A DNA stretch of 64,000 nucleotides from the NCBI RefSeq assembly GCF_003351225.1, contig NZ_QQSY01000003.1, positions 340,582 through 404,581 on the forward strand. Direction: 5' to 3'. The stretch is from Dyella solisilvae. GTDB taxonomy: Bacteria > Pseudomonadota > Gammaproteobacteria > Xanthomonadales > Rhodanobacteraceae. Positions 43,051 through 52,536 of the stretch are shown one piece after another. The notes below the pieces were generated by a model. That model saw only the letters and a program-made list of their open reading frames with translations, did not search any database and was not told where the DNA came from. The stretch's first letter is position 1. Each line of letters starts with the position of its first letter. Made by a program: the position numbers and the translations under genes.

Positions 43051-43497
43051 TTACTGCTGGCGCTGCCATTCCTGGCTGCGGCCGATCAGCGAAAAGCCGA
43101 TATAACCGCGCACGGTGAGCTTGCTGCCGTCTTCGCTGGGCTGCAGCTTCACCTTGTAGACCTTGCCGGTCTTCGGGTCGAGGATCTTGCCGCCATCCCA
43201 GATGTCGCCGTCCTTGTGCACGCCCCACATGATGTTCATGCCCTCGATCGGCTTGTTCTTGCGCTCGCCGTCGCAGTTCTTGCAGATCGGGTGCGGGCCT
43301 TCCTCGGACTGCAGCACTTCCACCACCGTGGCCTTCAGTTCGCCGCCTTCGTCGGTGATCTTGACGATGGACTTGGGCTTGCCGGTTTCATCGTCGATGG
43401 TTTTCCAGGTGCCGACCGGGGTGTTCTCGGCGGCGAAAACGGCGCCGGCGCCCAGCATCAGGGCGGTGGCGACAGCAAGGCGGAGCAGGGACTTCAT
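43051..43497 (-). CDS. DUF2147 family secreted protein
   Basis: A 148-residue precursor with signal peptide MKSLLRLAVATALMLGAGAVFA. The mature part is a lipocalin-like small beta barrel typical of DUF2147: GTWKTIDDETGKPKSIVKI, then CKNCDGERKNKPIEGMNIMWG with a conserved cysteine pair, WDGGKILDPKTGKVYKVKL and VRGYIGFSLIGRSQEW. Function is unknown; the family is periplasmic or extracellular. The ATG at 43497 is set by the signal peptide. It is divergent from apbC. Confidence 0.9.
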   Translation of the reverse strand: MKSLLRLAVATALMLGAGAVFAAENTPVGTWKTIDDETGKPKSIVKITDEGGELKATVVEVLQSEEGPHPICKNCDGERKNKPIEGMNIMWGVHKDGDIWDGGKILDPKTGKVYKVKLQPSEDGSKLTVRGYIGFSLIGRSQEWQRQQ

Positions 43498-43645
43498 GGG
43501 TGGTCTCCCGTACGAGTCAGTATGGCCGGAGCCTGACCGAGACCGCGCAAGGCCGTCAAGCGGCAGTGCGAAAGCGTCACAGTCGGCCGGCTGGGGGCCT
43601 CGCGCTGGCATAATGGGCCATCCCCAAAACAGCCCCAGACCCGAT

Positions 43646-44734
43646 ATGACGCAGGCGAGTGAAGCCCTGGTACGCCGCATTCTTGGCGAGCTTGTAGACA
43701 CCCACACCGGCGCGCCGATGGCCGACGCCGTGCGCGCCGTGGGCGTGGACGGCGATCGCGTTTCGGTGGACATCCAGCTCGGCTATCCCGCCGCTGACGC
43801 CATCGATGCCATCGCCGCCCGGGTGAAACAGGCGCTCGAAGCTGATCCGGCCATCGCCAGCGCCGCCGTGTCGATCGGCTCGCGCATTTATCCGCACAAG
43901 GTTCAGGGCACGCTGGCTCCGCTGCCGGGCGTGAAGAACATCATCGTGGTGGCCTCAGGCAAGGGCGGCGTGGGCAAGTCCACGGTGTCGGCCAACCTGG
44001 CGCTGGCGCTCGCCGCCGAAGGCGCCAAGGTCGGCGTGCTGGATGCGGACATCTACGGCCCCAGCCAGCCGCGCATGCTGGGCATCAGCGGCAAGCCGCA
44101 GTCGCCGGACGGCAAGACCATCGTGCCGATGGAGGCGCATGGCCTGCAGGCGATGTCGATCGGTTTCCTGGTCGATGAGGAAACCCCGATGATCTGGCGC
44201 GGCCCGATGGTCACCCAGGCCATGATGCAGCTGCTCAACGACAGCCGCTGGGAACAGCTGGACTACCTGGTGGTCGACCTGCCGCCGGGCACGGGCGACA
44301 TCCAGCTCACGCTGTCGCAGAAGGTGCCGGTGGCCGGCGCGGTCATCGTCACCACGCCGCAGGACATCGCATTGCTGGACGCCCGCAAGGCGCTGAAGAT
44401 GTTCGAGAAGGTCGAGGTGCCGGTGCTCGGCGTGGTGGAAAACATGGCCACCCACGTGTGCTCGAACTGCGGCCACGAGGAACACATCTTCGGCGAGGGC
44501 GGCGGCGAGCGCATGGCTGCGCAGTACGGCGTGGCCTACCTGGGTTCGCTGCCGCTGGACATTCGCATCCGCGAGCAGGCCGATGGAGGCACGCCGACGG
44601 TGGTGGCGATACCCGACTCCGATCTCGCCGCGCGCTACCGCGAGATCGCGCGCAATACCGCCGGGCGATTGGCCAGACAGCCGCGCAACAAGTCGCTCGG
44701 TCTGGGCAAGATCATGGTGCAGGGCACGCCGTGA
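43646..44734 (+). CDS. apbC: Iron-sulfur cluster carrier protein ApbC/Mrp
   Basis: ApbC binds and passes 4Fe-4S clusters to apo-proteins. The 362-residue MinD/Mrp-family ATPase has an N-terminal MIP18-like domain (residues 1-90), the deviant Walker A SGKGGVGKST at 104-113, DADIYGPSQPRMLG, VDLPPGTGD and the cluster-binding CSNC near residue 270. Start ATG 43646; its stop overlaps the next gene by 4 bases. A CATAAT about 35 bases upstream could be the -10 element. Confidence 0.95.
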   Translation: MTQASEALVRRILGELVDTHTGAPMADAVRAVGVDGDRVSVDIQLGYPAADAIDAIAARVKQALEADPAIASAAVSIGSRIYPHKVQGTLAPLPGVKNIIVVASGKGGVGKSTVSANLALALAAEGAKVGVLDADIYGPSQPRMLGISGKPQSPDGKTIVPMEAHGLQAMSIGFLVDEETPMIWRGPMVTQAMMQLLNDSRWEQLDYLVVDLPPGTGDIQLTLSQKVPVAGAVIVTTPQDIALLDARKALKMFEKVEVPVLGVVENMATHVCSNCGHEEHIFGEGGGERMAAQYGVAYLGSLPLDIRIREQADGGTPTVVAIPDSDLAARYREIARNTAGRLARQPRNKSLGLGKIMVQGTP

Positions 44735-45297
44735 GTCCGGATGCCGGACGGGGCAGGGCGCATCACGTGCTGTGCCTGTCCGGCAGTCTGCGGCGGCAAT
44801 CGGGCAACACCGCCCTGTTGCGCGCAGCTGCTCAGTTGGCGCCGCCGTCGCTGCATTTTAGCCTCCATGACGGGCTGGCCAGCTTGCCGCCGTTCAATCC
44901 TGATGAGGAAATGGCCGCGTTGCCAACATCGGCAGCCGCCTTGCGCCATGCGGTGGGCCGTAGCGACGCGCTGTTGATCGCCTGTCCCGAATACGCCCAT
45001 GGCGTGCCCGGCGCGTTCAAGAACCTGCTCGACTGGCTGGTCGGCAGCCTGGAATTTCCGGGCAAGCCGGTGGTGCTGTGGAACGCCTCGGCGCGCGATT
45101 CGCACCATGCGCAGGATGCCCTGCGCGAAATCCTCGTCACGATGTCGGCTTGCCTGGTCGAGCCCGCTTCCATCACCGTCCCGTTGCCCGGCTCCGGCTG
45201 CGATGTGGCGACCATCCTTGGCGACCCGGTGCAGCCGATGCGAATCCGCGCCGCGCTGGATGCCCTGGCTGGCGTGCTCGCCGCGACGCCTCGCTGA
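44731..45297 (+). CDS. NAD(P)H-dependent FMN reductase
   Basis: A 188-residue flavodoxin-like reductase. LSGSLRRQSGNTALLRAA near residue 15 is the FMN phosphate loop; PEYAHGVPGAFKNLLDWLVG near 90 contacts the isoalloxazine ring, and GKPVVLWNASARDSH follows. It should transfer electrons from NAD(P)H to FMN or small quinone-like or azo substrates in the cytosol; the exact substrate is unknown. The GTG start at 44731 overlaps the apbC stop, so the two genes are coupled; a link to iron-sulfur metabolism through reduced flavin is conceivable. Confidence 0.88.
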   Translation: MSPDAGRGRAHHVLCLSGSLRRQSGNTALLRAAAQLAPPSLHFSLHDGLASLPPFNPDEEMAALPTSAAALRHAVGRSDALLIACPEYAHGVPGAFKNLLDWLVGSLEFPGKPVVLWNASARDSHHAQDALREILVTMSACLVEPASITVPLPGSGCDVATILGDPVQPMRIRAALDALAGVLAATPR

Positions 45298-45375
45298 GCG
45301 GCAAGGCGCCTCGGCTCGGCCCCGGCGGGACGGGGCAGCGCTCCCCGTCCCATGTCCGGATGAAACGACTGTTGC

Positions 45376-45981
45376 TTACCGGCCCTGCCACTTGTTGCGG
45401 TGGATGGCCCGGCTGTTGCGGTTCTCGGCCTGCTGGACGTGGCGCTGCTCGTTGCGGTTGACGTAGCCGTTGGCGCCGGCGCGACGCTCCATGTGATCCA
45501 CCCGGGCCTCGCGTCCTTCCAGTCGGGCGGTTTGCGCGTTGTTGAGCGAGCCCTTGCGCACGCCGTTATCGATGCGACGCTGCTGGTTGATGTCGCGCTG
45601 GACATCGGCCTGCATGCGGCGGGACGAAGCGGAGTTGGGGTTGCCTTCGTTGCTGTTGTGGGCGTCGCGATAGATGTCGCGACTCTGCACGTTTTCCGCG
45701 TGCTGGATCTGCGTCTGCTCCTGGCCGGTCAGCGGTCCCCGGCTCAGGTCGCGCTGTTCCATGCGGTCGACATGGGCCTGGCCCTGCTCCAGTTGCGAAG
45801 CCTCGCGCGTGGTGAGTTGACCGTCGCGCATGCCGTTGTCGATGCGCTGCTCCTGGTTCACGTTGCGCTGCAGATCCTGGTTCACGGGTACTTCCTGCGC
45901 GCCGGCGATGGCGGACAGGCCGAGGGTCGTTGCGGCAAAACCGATCAAAGCGATGCGACGGACACGATTGCGGTGCTGCAT
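45376..45981 (-). CDS. Periplasmic protein with two tandem repeats, function unknown
   Basis: A 201-residue precursor with signal peptide (RIALIGFAATTLGLSAIAGA-QE). The rest is two copies of an approximately 75-residue, Gln/Asn/Arg-rich helical unit: NVNQEQRIDNGMRDGQLT ... HAENVQSRDIYR and DINQQRRIDNGVRKGSLN ... QQAENRNSRAIHR, separated by a Ser/Asn-rich linker (HNSNEGNPNSASS). No cysteine, no catalytic motif. Start ATG 45981 follows GAGGAGA. Similar repeat proteins occur in Xanthomonadaceae as hypothetical proteins. The regular heptad-like spacing suggests a bundle or binding scaffold. Confidence 0.8.
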   Translation of the reverse strand: MQHRNRVRRIALIGFAATTLGLSAIAGAQEVPVNQDLQRNVNQEQRIDNGMRDGQLTTREASQLEQGQAHVDRMEQRDLSRGPLTGQEQTQIQHAENVQSRDIYRDAHNSNEGNPNSASSRRMQADVQRDINQQRRIDNGVRKGSLNNAQTARLEGREARVDHMERRAGANGYVNRNEQRHVQQAENRNSRAIHRNKWQGR

Positions 45982-46330
45982 GGCGCTCTCCTCGTTGGCT
46001 GATGGTTGTTGACGTACCCGGGTGCTAGCGAAGAACGAGGCGTGCGGGGGCATGTTGACCATGGAGGAGAGGCAGGATTTAGCGGGCGCTCAGCCAAGGG
46101 CTTGCGGCAACCTGATCGATTCACTCGTGTTTTCAATGGGTTGGCCTTCAAGGCTTGCGCGCATCTTGCGAAATATTGCGATGAAACGGGCGCACGCCGG
46201 GGCGGTCGGCGGGCCTGTCCCCGGCGACGGTCAACCGCTCGGCTGGCGACCGGGCGGTCGATCCGCTATTTTTTCCCCCTTATGCCTAGCCCTGATCGGG
46301 CAACCGGCACGGAGTTAACGGGGAGTCTGA
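45982..46330. other. 349-base gap upstream of dcd
   Basis: Divergent region between the tandem-repeat protein and dcd. Short frames on both strands lack ribosome sites or recognisable motifs. The only notable feature is a CTATTTTTTCCCCC stretch just before dcd. No gene supported. Confidence 0.5.
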
Positions 46331-46897
<567 letters not shown>

Positions 46898-47026
46898 CTC
46901 TGTGCGCCCCGAGACGCGAAGGCGGTCACGGGGCGCCTGAACGATTGCCGTCCGGGGCCGCTGCACGGGCCCGGGGCGGCGCTACACTTCGATATGTTCA
47001 CACCAATGCATTGCAGGAGATCCCGC

Positions 47027-47488
47027 ATGACCCGTTTTTCCACGCTGCTGACCCGTGGGGCCGCAGCCATCCTGCTGGGCAGCATGCTGGTGCTGACCGG
47101 TTGCCATCGCGGCAGCGCCAAGGACGAAGTGCGCACCGCCGACATGAGGAGCCAGTTCGACGCCGTGATCCAGGCGTACAAGAGCGGCCAGTTCATCGTC
47201 GATGGCGCCGTGCTTTCGGCGCTGGATACCGGCAGCCACTTCGCCTACCTCAAGGATCAGGGCAAGTTGCCGAAGACCGTGCTGCTCGAGCCCAGTGACG
47301 ACTCCAAGGTGCGCAAGCAGCACCTGCAGTACATGGCGCGCCTGCAGATCGACTACGGCTTCACCGTCTACTACGACGACGGTGGCGTGCTGAAGAAGAT
47401 CAGCGTCGTCGATACCAAGGCCCGCGACCTGGAAGACTACAAGGCGCCGGTGAAGGCCGATACGCCGCCCCCGCAGCAGCACATGTAA
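47027..47488 (+). CDS. Small lipoprotein of unknown function
   Basis: A 153-residue precursor with a lipoprotein signal ending VLTGC-HRG, so the mature chain begins at a lipidated cysteine near residue 26. The remainder (VRTADMRSQFDAVIQAYKSGQFIVDGAVLSALDTGSHFAYLK) is of mixed helix and strand and ends in a proline/glutamine-rich tail. I recognise no family. Start ATG 47027 follows AGGAGA; an earlier Met at 46994 would break the signal peptide. A strong terminator follows. Confidence 0.8.
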   Translation: MTRFSTLLTRGAAAILLGSMLVLTGCHRGSAKDEVRTADMRSQFDAVIQAYKSGQFIVDGAVLSALDTGSHFAYLKDQGKLPKTVLLEPSDDSKVRKQHLQYMARLQIDYGFTVYYDDGGVLKKISVVDTKARDLEDYKAPVKADTPPPQQHM

Positions 47489-47508
47489 TCGCTGCATACG
47501 GAACACCG

Positions 47509-47539
47509 AAGCCCGCGGAGCGATCCGCGGGCTTTTTTT
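47509..47539 (+). terminator. Intrinsic terminator of the lipoprotein gene
   Basis: Perfect 9-bp stem GCCCGCGGA / TCCGCGGGC around GCGA, followed by seven T. Confidence 0.95.
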
Positions 47540-47833
47540 GTGGGGTTTGCGGTGACGTTGGTTGCACGCGCGACGCCCTCCCGCAGCGCGGCTCTTGTGA
47601 AGGAGGGCGCCCTGCGTGCGATCTGTCGCCAGCTCGAATGTTTTCCACAGCGAATGTGGATGCGCGCGAGGAAAGCCTGTGGATAGATGCGCTATGTGAC
47701 TGATGGCAATGAAGCTGCGACGCGGTGATGCGCGATTGCGCAGCGGCAGGGCGAGGTTGGATCGCGCACAGGGCGCGCTCTTTCAGAGGCAGGGCTTTTT
47801 CAGGAAACGCGCCTCGTGCGCGTCAGGCCCGTC
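47540..47833. other. 294-base intergenic region with a full copy of the dispersed repeat
   Basis: Between two convergent transcription units. The only feature I see is the dispersed palindromic repeat at 47638-47695; the rest is unremarkable. Confidence 0.5.
47638..47695. repeat. Dispersed palindromic repeat, copy E (most complete)
   Basis: Its left 26 bases match copy A at 39434 exactly and its right 26 bases match copy D at 42881 exactly. TTTTCCACA lies at 47641-47649 and TGTGGATAG at 47678-47686, giving the inverted-repeat layout of the family. Confidence 0.8.
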
Positions 47834-48250
47834 TTATCGCGCCAATGCCTTGCGCAGCGCTTCCAGCATCCGCGCCAGCGCCTCGGCTTCGTACGCCACG
47901 GCCTTGCCGCTGCCCCACACCGGGCCTGGCCACGCCGCATCGCCTTCGCGGCGGCCGACCACATGCACGTGCAACTGGCGGACGATGTTGCCGAGCGCGC
48001 CGAGATTGAGCTTGTCGTGGGGGGCCGTTTCGCGAAGCGCCTGGGACGCCAGCTTGACCTCCCGCCACAGCACGCATTGCTCATCGTCGGCGAGGTCGCA
48101 TATCTCGACGAGCCCGGCGCGACGTGGCGTCAGCACCAGCCAGGGAAAGCGTGTGTCGTTCATCAGCCGCACGTCGCACAGGGCGAGCGAGGCCACCAGC
48201 ACGGTGTCAGCGGCGAGGCGCGGGTCAAGCTCGAAGGTCGTCTCGCTCAT
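47834..48250 (-). CDS. HIT-family protein (histidine-triad hydrolase-like)
   Basis: A 138-residue protein of the HIT superfamily of nucleotide-binding hydrolases. The triad region is NIVRQLHVHVVGR (His94 and His96), and NLGALGN precedes it as usual; DTRFPWLVLTPRRAGLVEICDL near residue 32 is the typical first half. This is the short form found in many proteobacteria, whose substrate is not established. The start ATG overlaps the dienelactone hydrolase stop by 4 bases, so the two are coupled. Confidence 0.9.
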   Translation of the reverse strand: MSETTFELDPRLAADTVLVASLALCDVRLMNDTRFPWLVLTPRRAGLVEICDLADDEQCVLWREVKLASQALRETAPHDKLNLGALGNIVRQLHVHVVGRREGDAAWPGPVWGSGKAVAYEAEALARMLEALRKALAR

Positions 48251-48918
48251 GCGCCGTGCGCCAGGTGCTGCTCGAAGAAGGAAAGGGTGCGCTGGTAGGC
48301 CAGTCTGGCGCTTGAGGGGTCGTACTGGGCGCCCACGTCGCGATTGAAGGCATGGTCGGCCGGGTAAGTGAACACTTCCATTTGTGGCAGCATCTGGCGG
48401 TGCTTCTCCACCATCTCCGGCGGGATGCTCTTGTCCTTCTCGCCGAAGTGGAACATGACTGGCGCCTTCGGCTTCTCACCGAGGAAAGGCACGTTGCGCG
48501 CGCCGTAGTAGCTCACCGAGGGCAGGCCCAGGCGCATAGCCGCGAGCATCGCCACCGTGCCGCCCCAGCAGTAGCCCACCGTGCCGATGCGCCCGGCGGA
48601 GGAGATCGCCTCGGCGGCGCTGGCCACGTCTTCCACCGCGCGTTCCAGCCCCAGTTCCGTCACCAGTTCGCGGCCGCGTGCGTATCCGGTTTCGTTGTAG
48701 CCCAGCTCCACGCCGGTCTCGAGATGGTCGAAGAAGCTCGGCGCGACAGCGGTGTAGCCGGCCTCGGCGTAGCCATCGGCGACGCGGCGGATGTGCTCAT
48801 TCACCCCGAAAATCTCCTGGATCACCACGACGCCGCCCTTGGGCTTGCCCGCAGGCGTGGCCAGATAGGCGCCGATGCACTGCATGCGCGTGGTGTTGAG
48901 GTTGATGGTCTGGCCCAT
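48247..48918 (-). CDS. Dienelactone hydrolase family protein
   Basis: A 223-residue alpha/beta hydrolase. The nucleophile is Cys117 in VGYCWGGTVAML; the aspartate lies in HFGEKDKSIP near 165 and the histidine in YPADHAFNRD near 195, completing the Cys-Asp-His triad of dienelactone hydrolases. The opening VVVIQEIFGVNEHIRRVADGYAEAGY is family-standard. The natural ester substrate is unknown, since no chlorocatechol pathway genes are nearby. Co-transcribed with the HIT gene. Confidence 0.92.
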   Translation of the reverse strand: MGQTINLNTTRMQCIGAYLATPAGKPKGGVVVIQEIFGVNEHIRRVADGYAEAGYTAVAPSFFDHLETGVELGYNETGYARGRELVTELGLERAVEDVASAAEAISSAGRIGTVGYCWGGTVAMLAAMRLGLPSVSYYGARNVPFLGEKPKAPVMFHFGEKDKSIPPEMVEKHRQMLPQMEVFTYPADHAFNRDVGAQYDPSSARLAYQRTLSFFEQHLAHGA

Positions 48919-48982
48919 GGCGACGCTCCCTCGGTAGTGAGACAGTCATTGTAGTCGTTCAGGGATTGGGACCGACCTGAGC

Positions 48983-48988
48983 TATAAT
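48983..48988 (+). promoter_or_regulatory. -10 element of rimO
   Basis: A perfect TATAAT 35 bases before the rimO start codon. The -35 region (around 48960, CAGGGA) is poor, so the promoter may be of an extended or weak type. Confidence 0.4.
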
Positions 48989-49022
48989 CGTCCGTTTTCC
49001 GCATAGTTACGGTTGCCCCTTC

Positions 49023-50342
49023 ATGTCGCAGGCCTCGCCCAAAGTCGGTTTCGTCAGTCTTGGCTGTCCCAAGGCCCTGGTCGATTCCGAGCGCATCCTC
49101 ACCCAGCTGAAGGTCGAGGGTTACGAGATCGTGCCCAGCTACGGCGCGGCCGACGCGGTGGTGGTCAACACCTGCGGCTTCATTGATGCGGCTGTGCAGG
49201 AATCGCTGGACGCGATCGGCGAAGCGCTGCACGAGAACGGCAAGGTGATCGTCACCGGTTGCCTGGGCAAGCGCTCGGAGCTGATCCGCGAGGCCTATCC
49301 GGACGTGCTCGCCATCACCGGCCCGCAGGACTACGCCAGCGTGATGAGCGCGGTGCACTCGGCGCTGCCGCCCCAGCGCAATCCGCTGCTGGACATCATT
49401 CCGGACACCGGCATCAAGCTCACGCCCAAGCACTACGCGTACCTGAAGATTTCCGAGGGCTGCAACCATCGCTGCAGCTTCTGCATCATCCCGTCGATGC
49501 GCGGCGACCTCGTGTCGCGTCCGGTCGATGAAGTGCTGGTGGAAGCCGAGCGCCTGGTGAAGGGCGGCGTGAAGGAACTGCTGGTGATCTCGCAGGACAC
49601 CAGTGCTTACGGCGTGGACGTGAAGTACGCCGAGCGCCAGTGGCGCGACAAGAGCTACCGCACGCGTATGACCGAGCTGTGCGATGGCCTGTCCGAGCTG
49701 GGCGTGTGGACGCGACTGCACTACGTCTACCCGTACCCGCACGTGGACGAGGTGATGCCGTTGATGGCGGAGGGCAAGATCCTTCCGTACCTCGACATTC
49801 CGTTCCAGCACGCCAGCCCGCGCATCCTCAAGCTGATGAAGCGCCCGGGCAACATCGACAAGACGCTCGAGCGCATTCGCAACTGGCGCAAGGCGGTGCC
49901 GGATCTCACCATCCGCAGCACCTTCATCGTGGGTTTCCCGGGCGAAACGGACGCGGAGTTCGAGGAGCTGCTTGACTTCCTGCGCGAGGCGGAGCTCGAC
50001 CGCGTCGGCGCGTTCGCCTATTCGCCGGTGGAGGGCGCCAAGGCCAACGAGTTGCCCAATCCGGTCTCGGAAGAACTCAAGGAAGATCGCCTCGAGCAGT
50101 TCATGGCGGTGCAGGCGGAAATCTCCGCCGCCAAGCTGCAGCGCAAGATTGGTCGCACGCTGAAGGTGCTTGTCGATGAAGCAGGCGCCCATGGCGCGGT
50201 CGCGCGTTCCGCGTCCGACGCGCCGGAAATCGACGGCGTGGTGCATATCGCCAACGGGCAGCTGCTGAAGCCCGGCCAGTTCGTCGACGTGGTGGTCGAA
50301 GACGCCGACGAGCACGACCTGCACGCCCGCCTGGCGGGCTGA
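49023..50342 (+). CDS. rimO: Ribosomal protein uS12 methylthiotransferase RimO
   Basis: RimO adds a methylthio group to Asp88 of ribosomal protein S12. In the 439-residue protein Cys15, Cys51 and Cys80 hold the auxiliary 4Fe-4S cluster ([24 protein letters not shown]), Cys147, Cys151 and Cys154 (GCNHRCSFC) hold the radical-SAM cluster, and a TRAM-like domain closes the protein ([13 protein letters not shown] onward). [12 protein letters not shown] distinguishes RimO from MiaB. All cluster residues are intact. Confidence 0.96.
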   Translation: MSQASPKVGFVSLGCPKALVDSERILTQLKVEGYEIVPSYGAADAVVVNTCGFIDAAVQESLDAIGEALHENGKVIVTGCLGKRSELIREAYPDVLAITGPQDYASVMSAVHSALPPQRNPLLDIIPDTGIKLTPKHYAYLKISEGCNHRCSFCIIPSMRGDLVSRPVDEVLVEAERLVKGGVKELLVISQDTSAYGVDVKYAERQWRDKSYRTRMTELCDGLSELGVWTRLHYVYPYPHVDEVMPLMAEGKILPYLDIPFQHASPRILKLMKRPGNIDKTLERIRNWRKAVPDLTIRSTFIVGFPGETDAEFEELLDFLREAELDRVGAFAYSPVEGAKANELPNPVSEELKEDRLEQFMAVQAEISAAKLQRKIGRTLKVLVDEAGAHGAVARSASDAPEIDGVVHIANGQLLKPGQFVDVVVEDADEHDLHARLAG

Positions 50343-50358
50343 TGCGCGGCGCGGCGTG

Positions 50359-51186
50359 ATGCGCTACATCGCGCCGCAGCGGGGCACGGTCGATCCCGCG
50401 GCCTTTTCACGGTGGCCGCTGTCGGGCTGGCGTGAGTACGCCGCGTGGCTGGAATCGGAGTCGTGGCCGCTCATCGCCCAGCTCAATGCCGCGCGCCCGG
50501 TCGACATGGCCGAGCGCTTCGAGGCCCAGACGCCGTCCCTGCTCGGGGACGGCCTGCATTACGAGCAGCGCATCGCGCAGCGTGGAGTGATCGCCACGCG
50601 CGAAGCGAACTGGCATGACCTGTTCAACGCCATGGTCTGGCTGCGTCACGGCGCCCTCAAGCGCGCGCTCAACGCACAACAGGTAGCCGAGATCGGTCAC
50701 ATGGGCCCGCGCGAGCGCTCGCGTCCGCAATACGCCATGACCCACTTCGACGAGGCCGGAGTGATCGTGATGCTGCGCGACCATGCCCTGCTGGAGCTAT
50801 GGGATGCCCACGACTGGCATGGGCTGTTCTGGCGTCAGCGCGAGGCCTGGCTCGATGGGCGCGCCCGCTTGGAAGTATTCGGGCACGCCTTGCTGGAGCA
50901 TGCGCTGACGCCAGACAAGCTGCTCGTCGGCAAGGCCCTGGTGGTCGTCGGCGATGCTCCGCTGGACCATGCTGTCGCCCACTGCGCCCGCGCCATTGGC
51001 GCAGGGCAGTTGCTGCGTGACCCGTTGGAGTTGCGGCCCTTGCCACTGTCCGGACTGCCGGGTTGGCATCCCGCCAATGGCTGCGAGGACTTCCATCGCG
51101 AAGCCGCCTGCTACCAGCCGCGCCGCGCCGGGCGCAGCTATCCACAGCCGCTGCAGATCTGGAAAACACTCGAAGAACGCCACTGA
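50359..51186 (+). CDS. DUF3025 family protein
   Basis: A 275-residue protein with the DUF3025 hallmark TREANWHDLFNAMVWLRHGALKRALNAQQ near residue 80 and a conserved LPGWHP near the end. The function is unknown; it has no signal peptide or membrane helix, so it is probably cytoplasmic. The ATG at 50359 is preceded immediately by a GTG at 50356 and either may be used; no clear ribosome site is seen, which suggests coupling to rimO, which ends 16 bases upstream. Confidence 0.85.
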   Translation: MRYIAPQRGTVDPAAFSRWPLSGWREYAAWLESESWPLIAQLNAARPVDMAERFEAQTPSLLGDGLHYEQRIAQRGVIATREANWHDLFNAMVWLRHGALKRALNAQQVAEIGHMGPRERSRPQYAMTHFDEAGVIVMLRDHALLELWDAHDWHGLFWRQREAWLDGRARLEVFGHALLEHALTPDKLLVGKALVVVGDAPLDHAVAHCARAIGAGQLLRDPLELRPLPLSGLPGWHPANGCEDFHREAACYQPRRAGRSYPQPLQIWKTLEERH

Positions 51187-51419
51187 GGAGCGCCATCAGT
51201 GCTCCGTTGCGAAAGGGTGCCGTTTGCGCGACTCACTGACGTGGGTGTCAGCGTCGTGCCCGCGCATGGAGTGCGCTCCTGCATGGGCATCGAGTGTTAC
51301 CCAAACGATACAGAAAACCGGGTATTCCAGCCGCCAAAGGCCCGCCAGGGCGCGAAAAATTGCGAGGGGCCCGCAATCGCGCTACAACGCTGGTGCAGCG
51401 GAGCGCGGGGAGAAGTCCG

Positions 51420-52460
51420 ATGGACACGGCTCATCGATGGCGCAGGGGAGCACGCTGGGCTGGCCGATGGCAGGCCGGCCTGTTGGCCTGGCTGGTGGTC
51501 CTGGCAGCGCCCGTGTGGGCGGGCGATGTCGTGCCTGCGCCTACGCCGGCGATCCGCTTTGGCATCCTGCCGATCGGCAGTGCGGCCGAATCCCGTCAGC
51601 AATGGCAGCCGCTGTTGCAGGATCTCGAAAAGAAGCTGGGGCATCCGGTGACGGCGGTGTCGGTGAGCAGCTATGCCGGCCTGTCCGGCGCGATCAGCGA
51701 GCAGCGCGTGGATATCGCCTTCCTCTCCGGGCGCCTCGCCATCGAAGCGGTGCAGCACCAGCGCATGGGCGTGATCGCGCAATTCGTGCGCAGCGACGGG
51801 GCCAAGGGCAACGTGGCCTTGCTGATCGTGCGCAGCGACAGCCCGATACATTCGCTGAAGGACCTGCTGGCCAAGCCGCGGTATTGGCGCTATGCGCGTG
51901 GCGAGACGCTGTCGGTCACCGGGTACGTGGCGCCCGAGGCGGAAGTGTTCGCCCCGAGGGGGCTGAACTCGGACACCTTCTTCGCCAGCGTCCGCGTCGG
52001 CAACCACCAGAACAATGCGCTCGCGGTGGTCAACGGCGAGGTGGACGTCGCCACCAACAACAATCCCGATCTGGACCTGTTCCGTCGTACTTTTCCCGAT
52101 GAGGCGGCGCAGGTCCGGGTGATCTGGCGCTCCACCCTGATCCCCACGGGTGTACTGGTCGTACGCGATAACCTGCCCGAACCCTTGCGAAGCCAGTTGG
52201 TGGCGTTCATGCGAGCCTACGGCCAGTCGCCCGGGGCGGCCGGGGATCGCGAGCGGGCGAACCTGGCGCGCATCCCTGACCTGGCCGGTTTCGCCGCCGC
52301 CGACAATCGTGTGCTGCAGCCCTTCATCGAACTGGAGTTCCAGCTGATCCGCGAGCAGGCAGCGCATGCCCGCTGGGTCAACGAGCAGGCGCGTGACGCG
52401 CGTCTGCAGCAGATCGACGTCGACTACCGCAAGGCCACCGCGCTGCTGGATCGCCACTGA
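51420..52460 (+). CDS. Orphan PhnD-like phosphate/phosphonate-type substrate-binding protein
   Basis: A 346-residue precursor with a signal peptide after a twin-arginine-like basic stretch (HRWRRGARWAGRW) and a hydrophobic core (LLAWLVVLAAPVWA). The mature part resembles PhnD/PtxB binding proteins: IRFGILPIGSAAESRQQWQPLLQDLEKKLGHPV, VSSYAGLSGAISEQRVDIAFLSG and NNALAVVNGEVDVATNNNPDLDLF. No phnC, phnE or other ABC partner is adjacent, so it either serves a distant permease or acts as a sensory protein. Ligand cannot be told from sequence. Start ATG 51420 follows GGGGAG. Confidence 0.82.
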   Translation: MDTAHRWRRGARWAGRWQAGLLAWLVVLAAPVWAGDVVPAPTPAIRFGILPIGSAAESRQQWQPLLQDLEKKLGHPVTAVSVSSYAGLSGAISEQRVDIAFLSGRLAIEAVQHQRMGVIAQFVRSDGAKGNVALLIVRSDSPIHSLKDLLAKPRYWRYARGETLSVTGYVAPEAEVFAPRGLNSDTFFASVRVGNHQNNALAVVNGEVDVATNNNPDLDLFRRTFPDEAAQVRVIWRSTLIPTGVLVVRDNLPEPLRSQLVAFMRAYGQSPGAAGDRERANLARIPDLAGFAAADNRVLQPFIELEFQLIREQAAHARWVNEQARDARLQQIDVDYRKATALLDRH

Positions 52461-52536
52461 AGTGGCATTCAAGCGCGTGATGCTAGGGTGGCGGCCTGCT
52501 GCACCGTCCGGCTTCCCACCATCCCACGGAGTTCCC

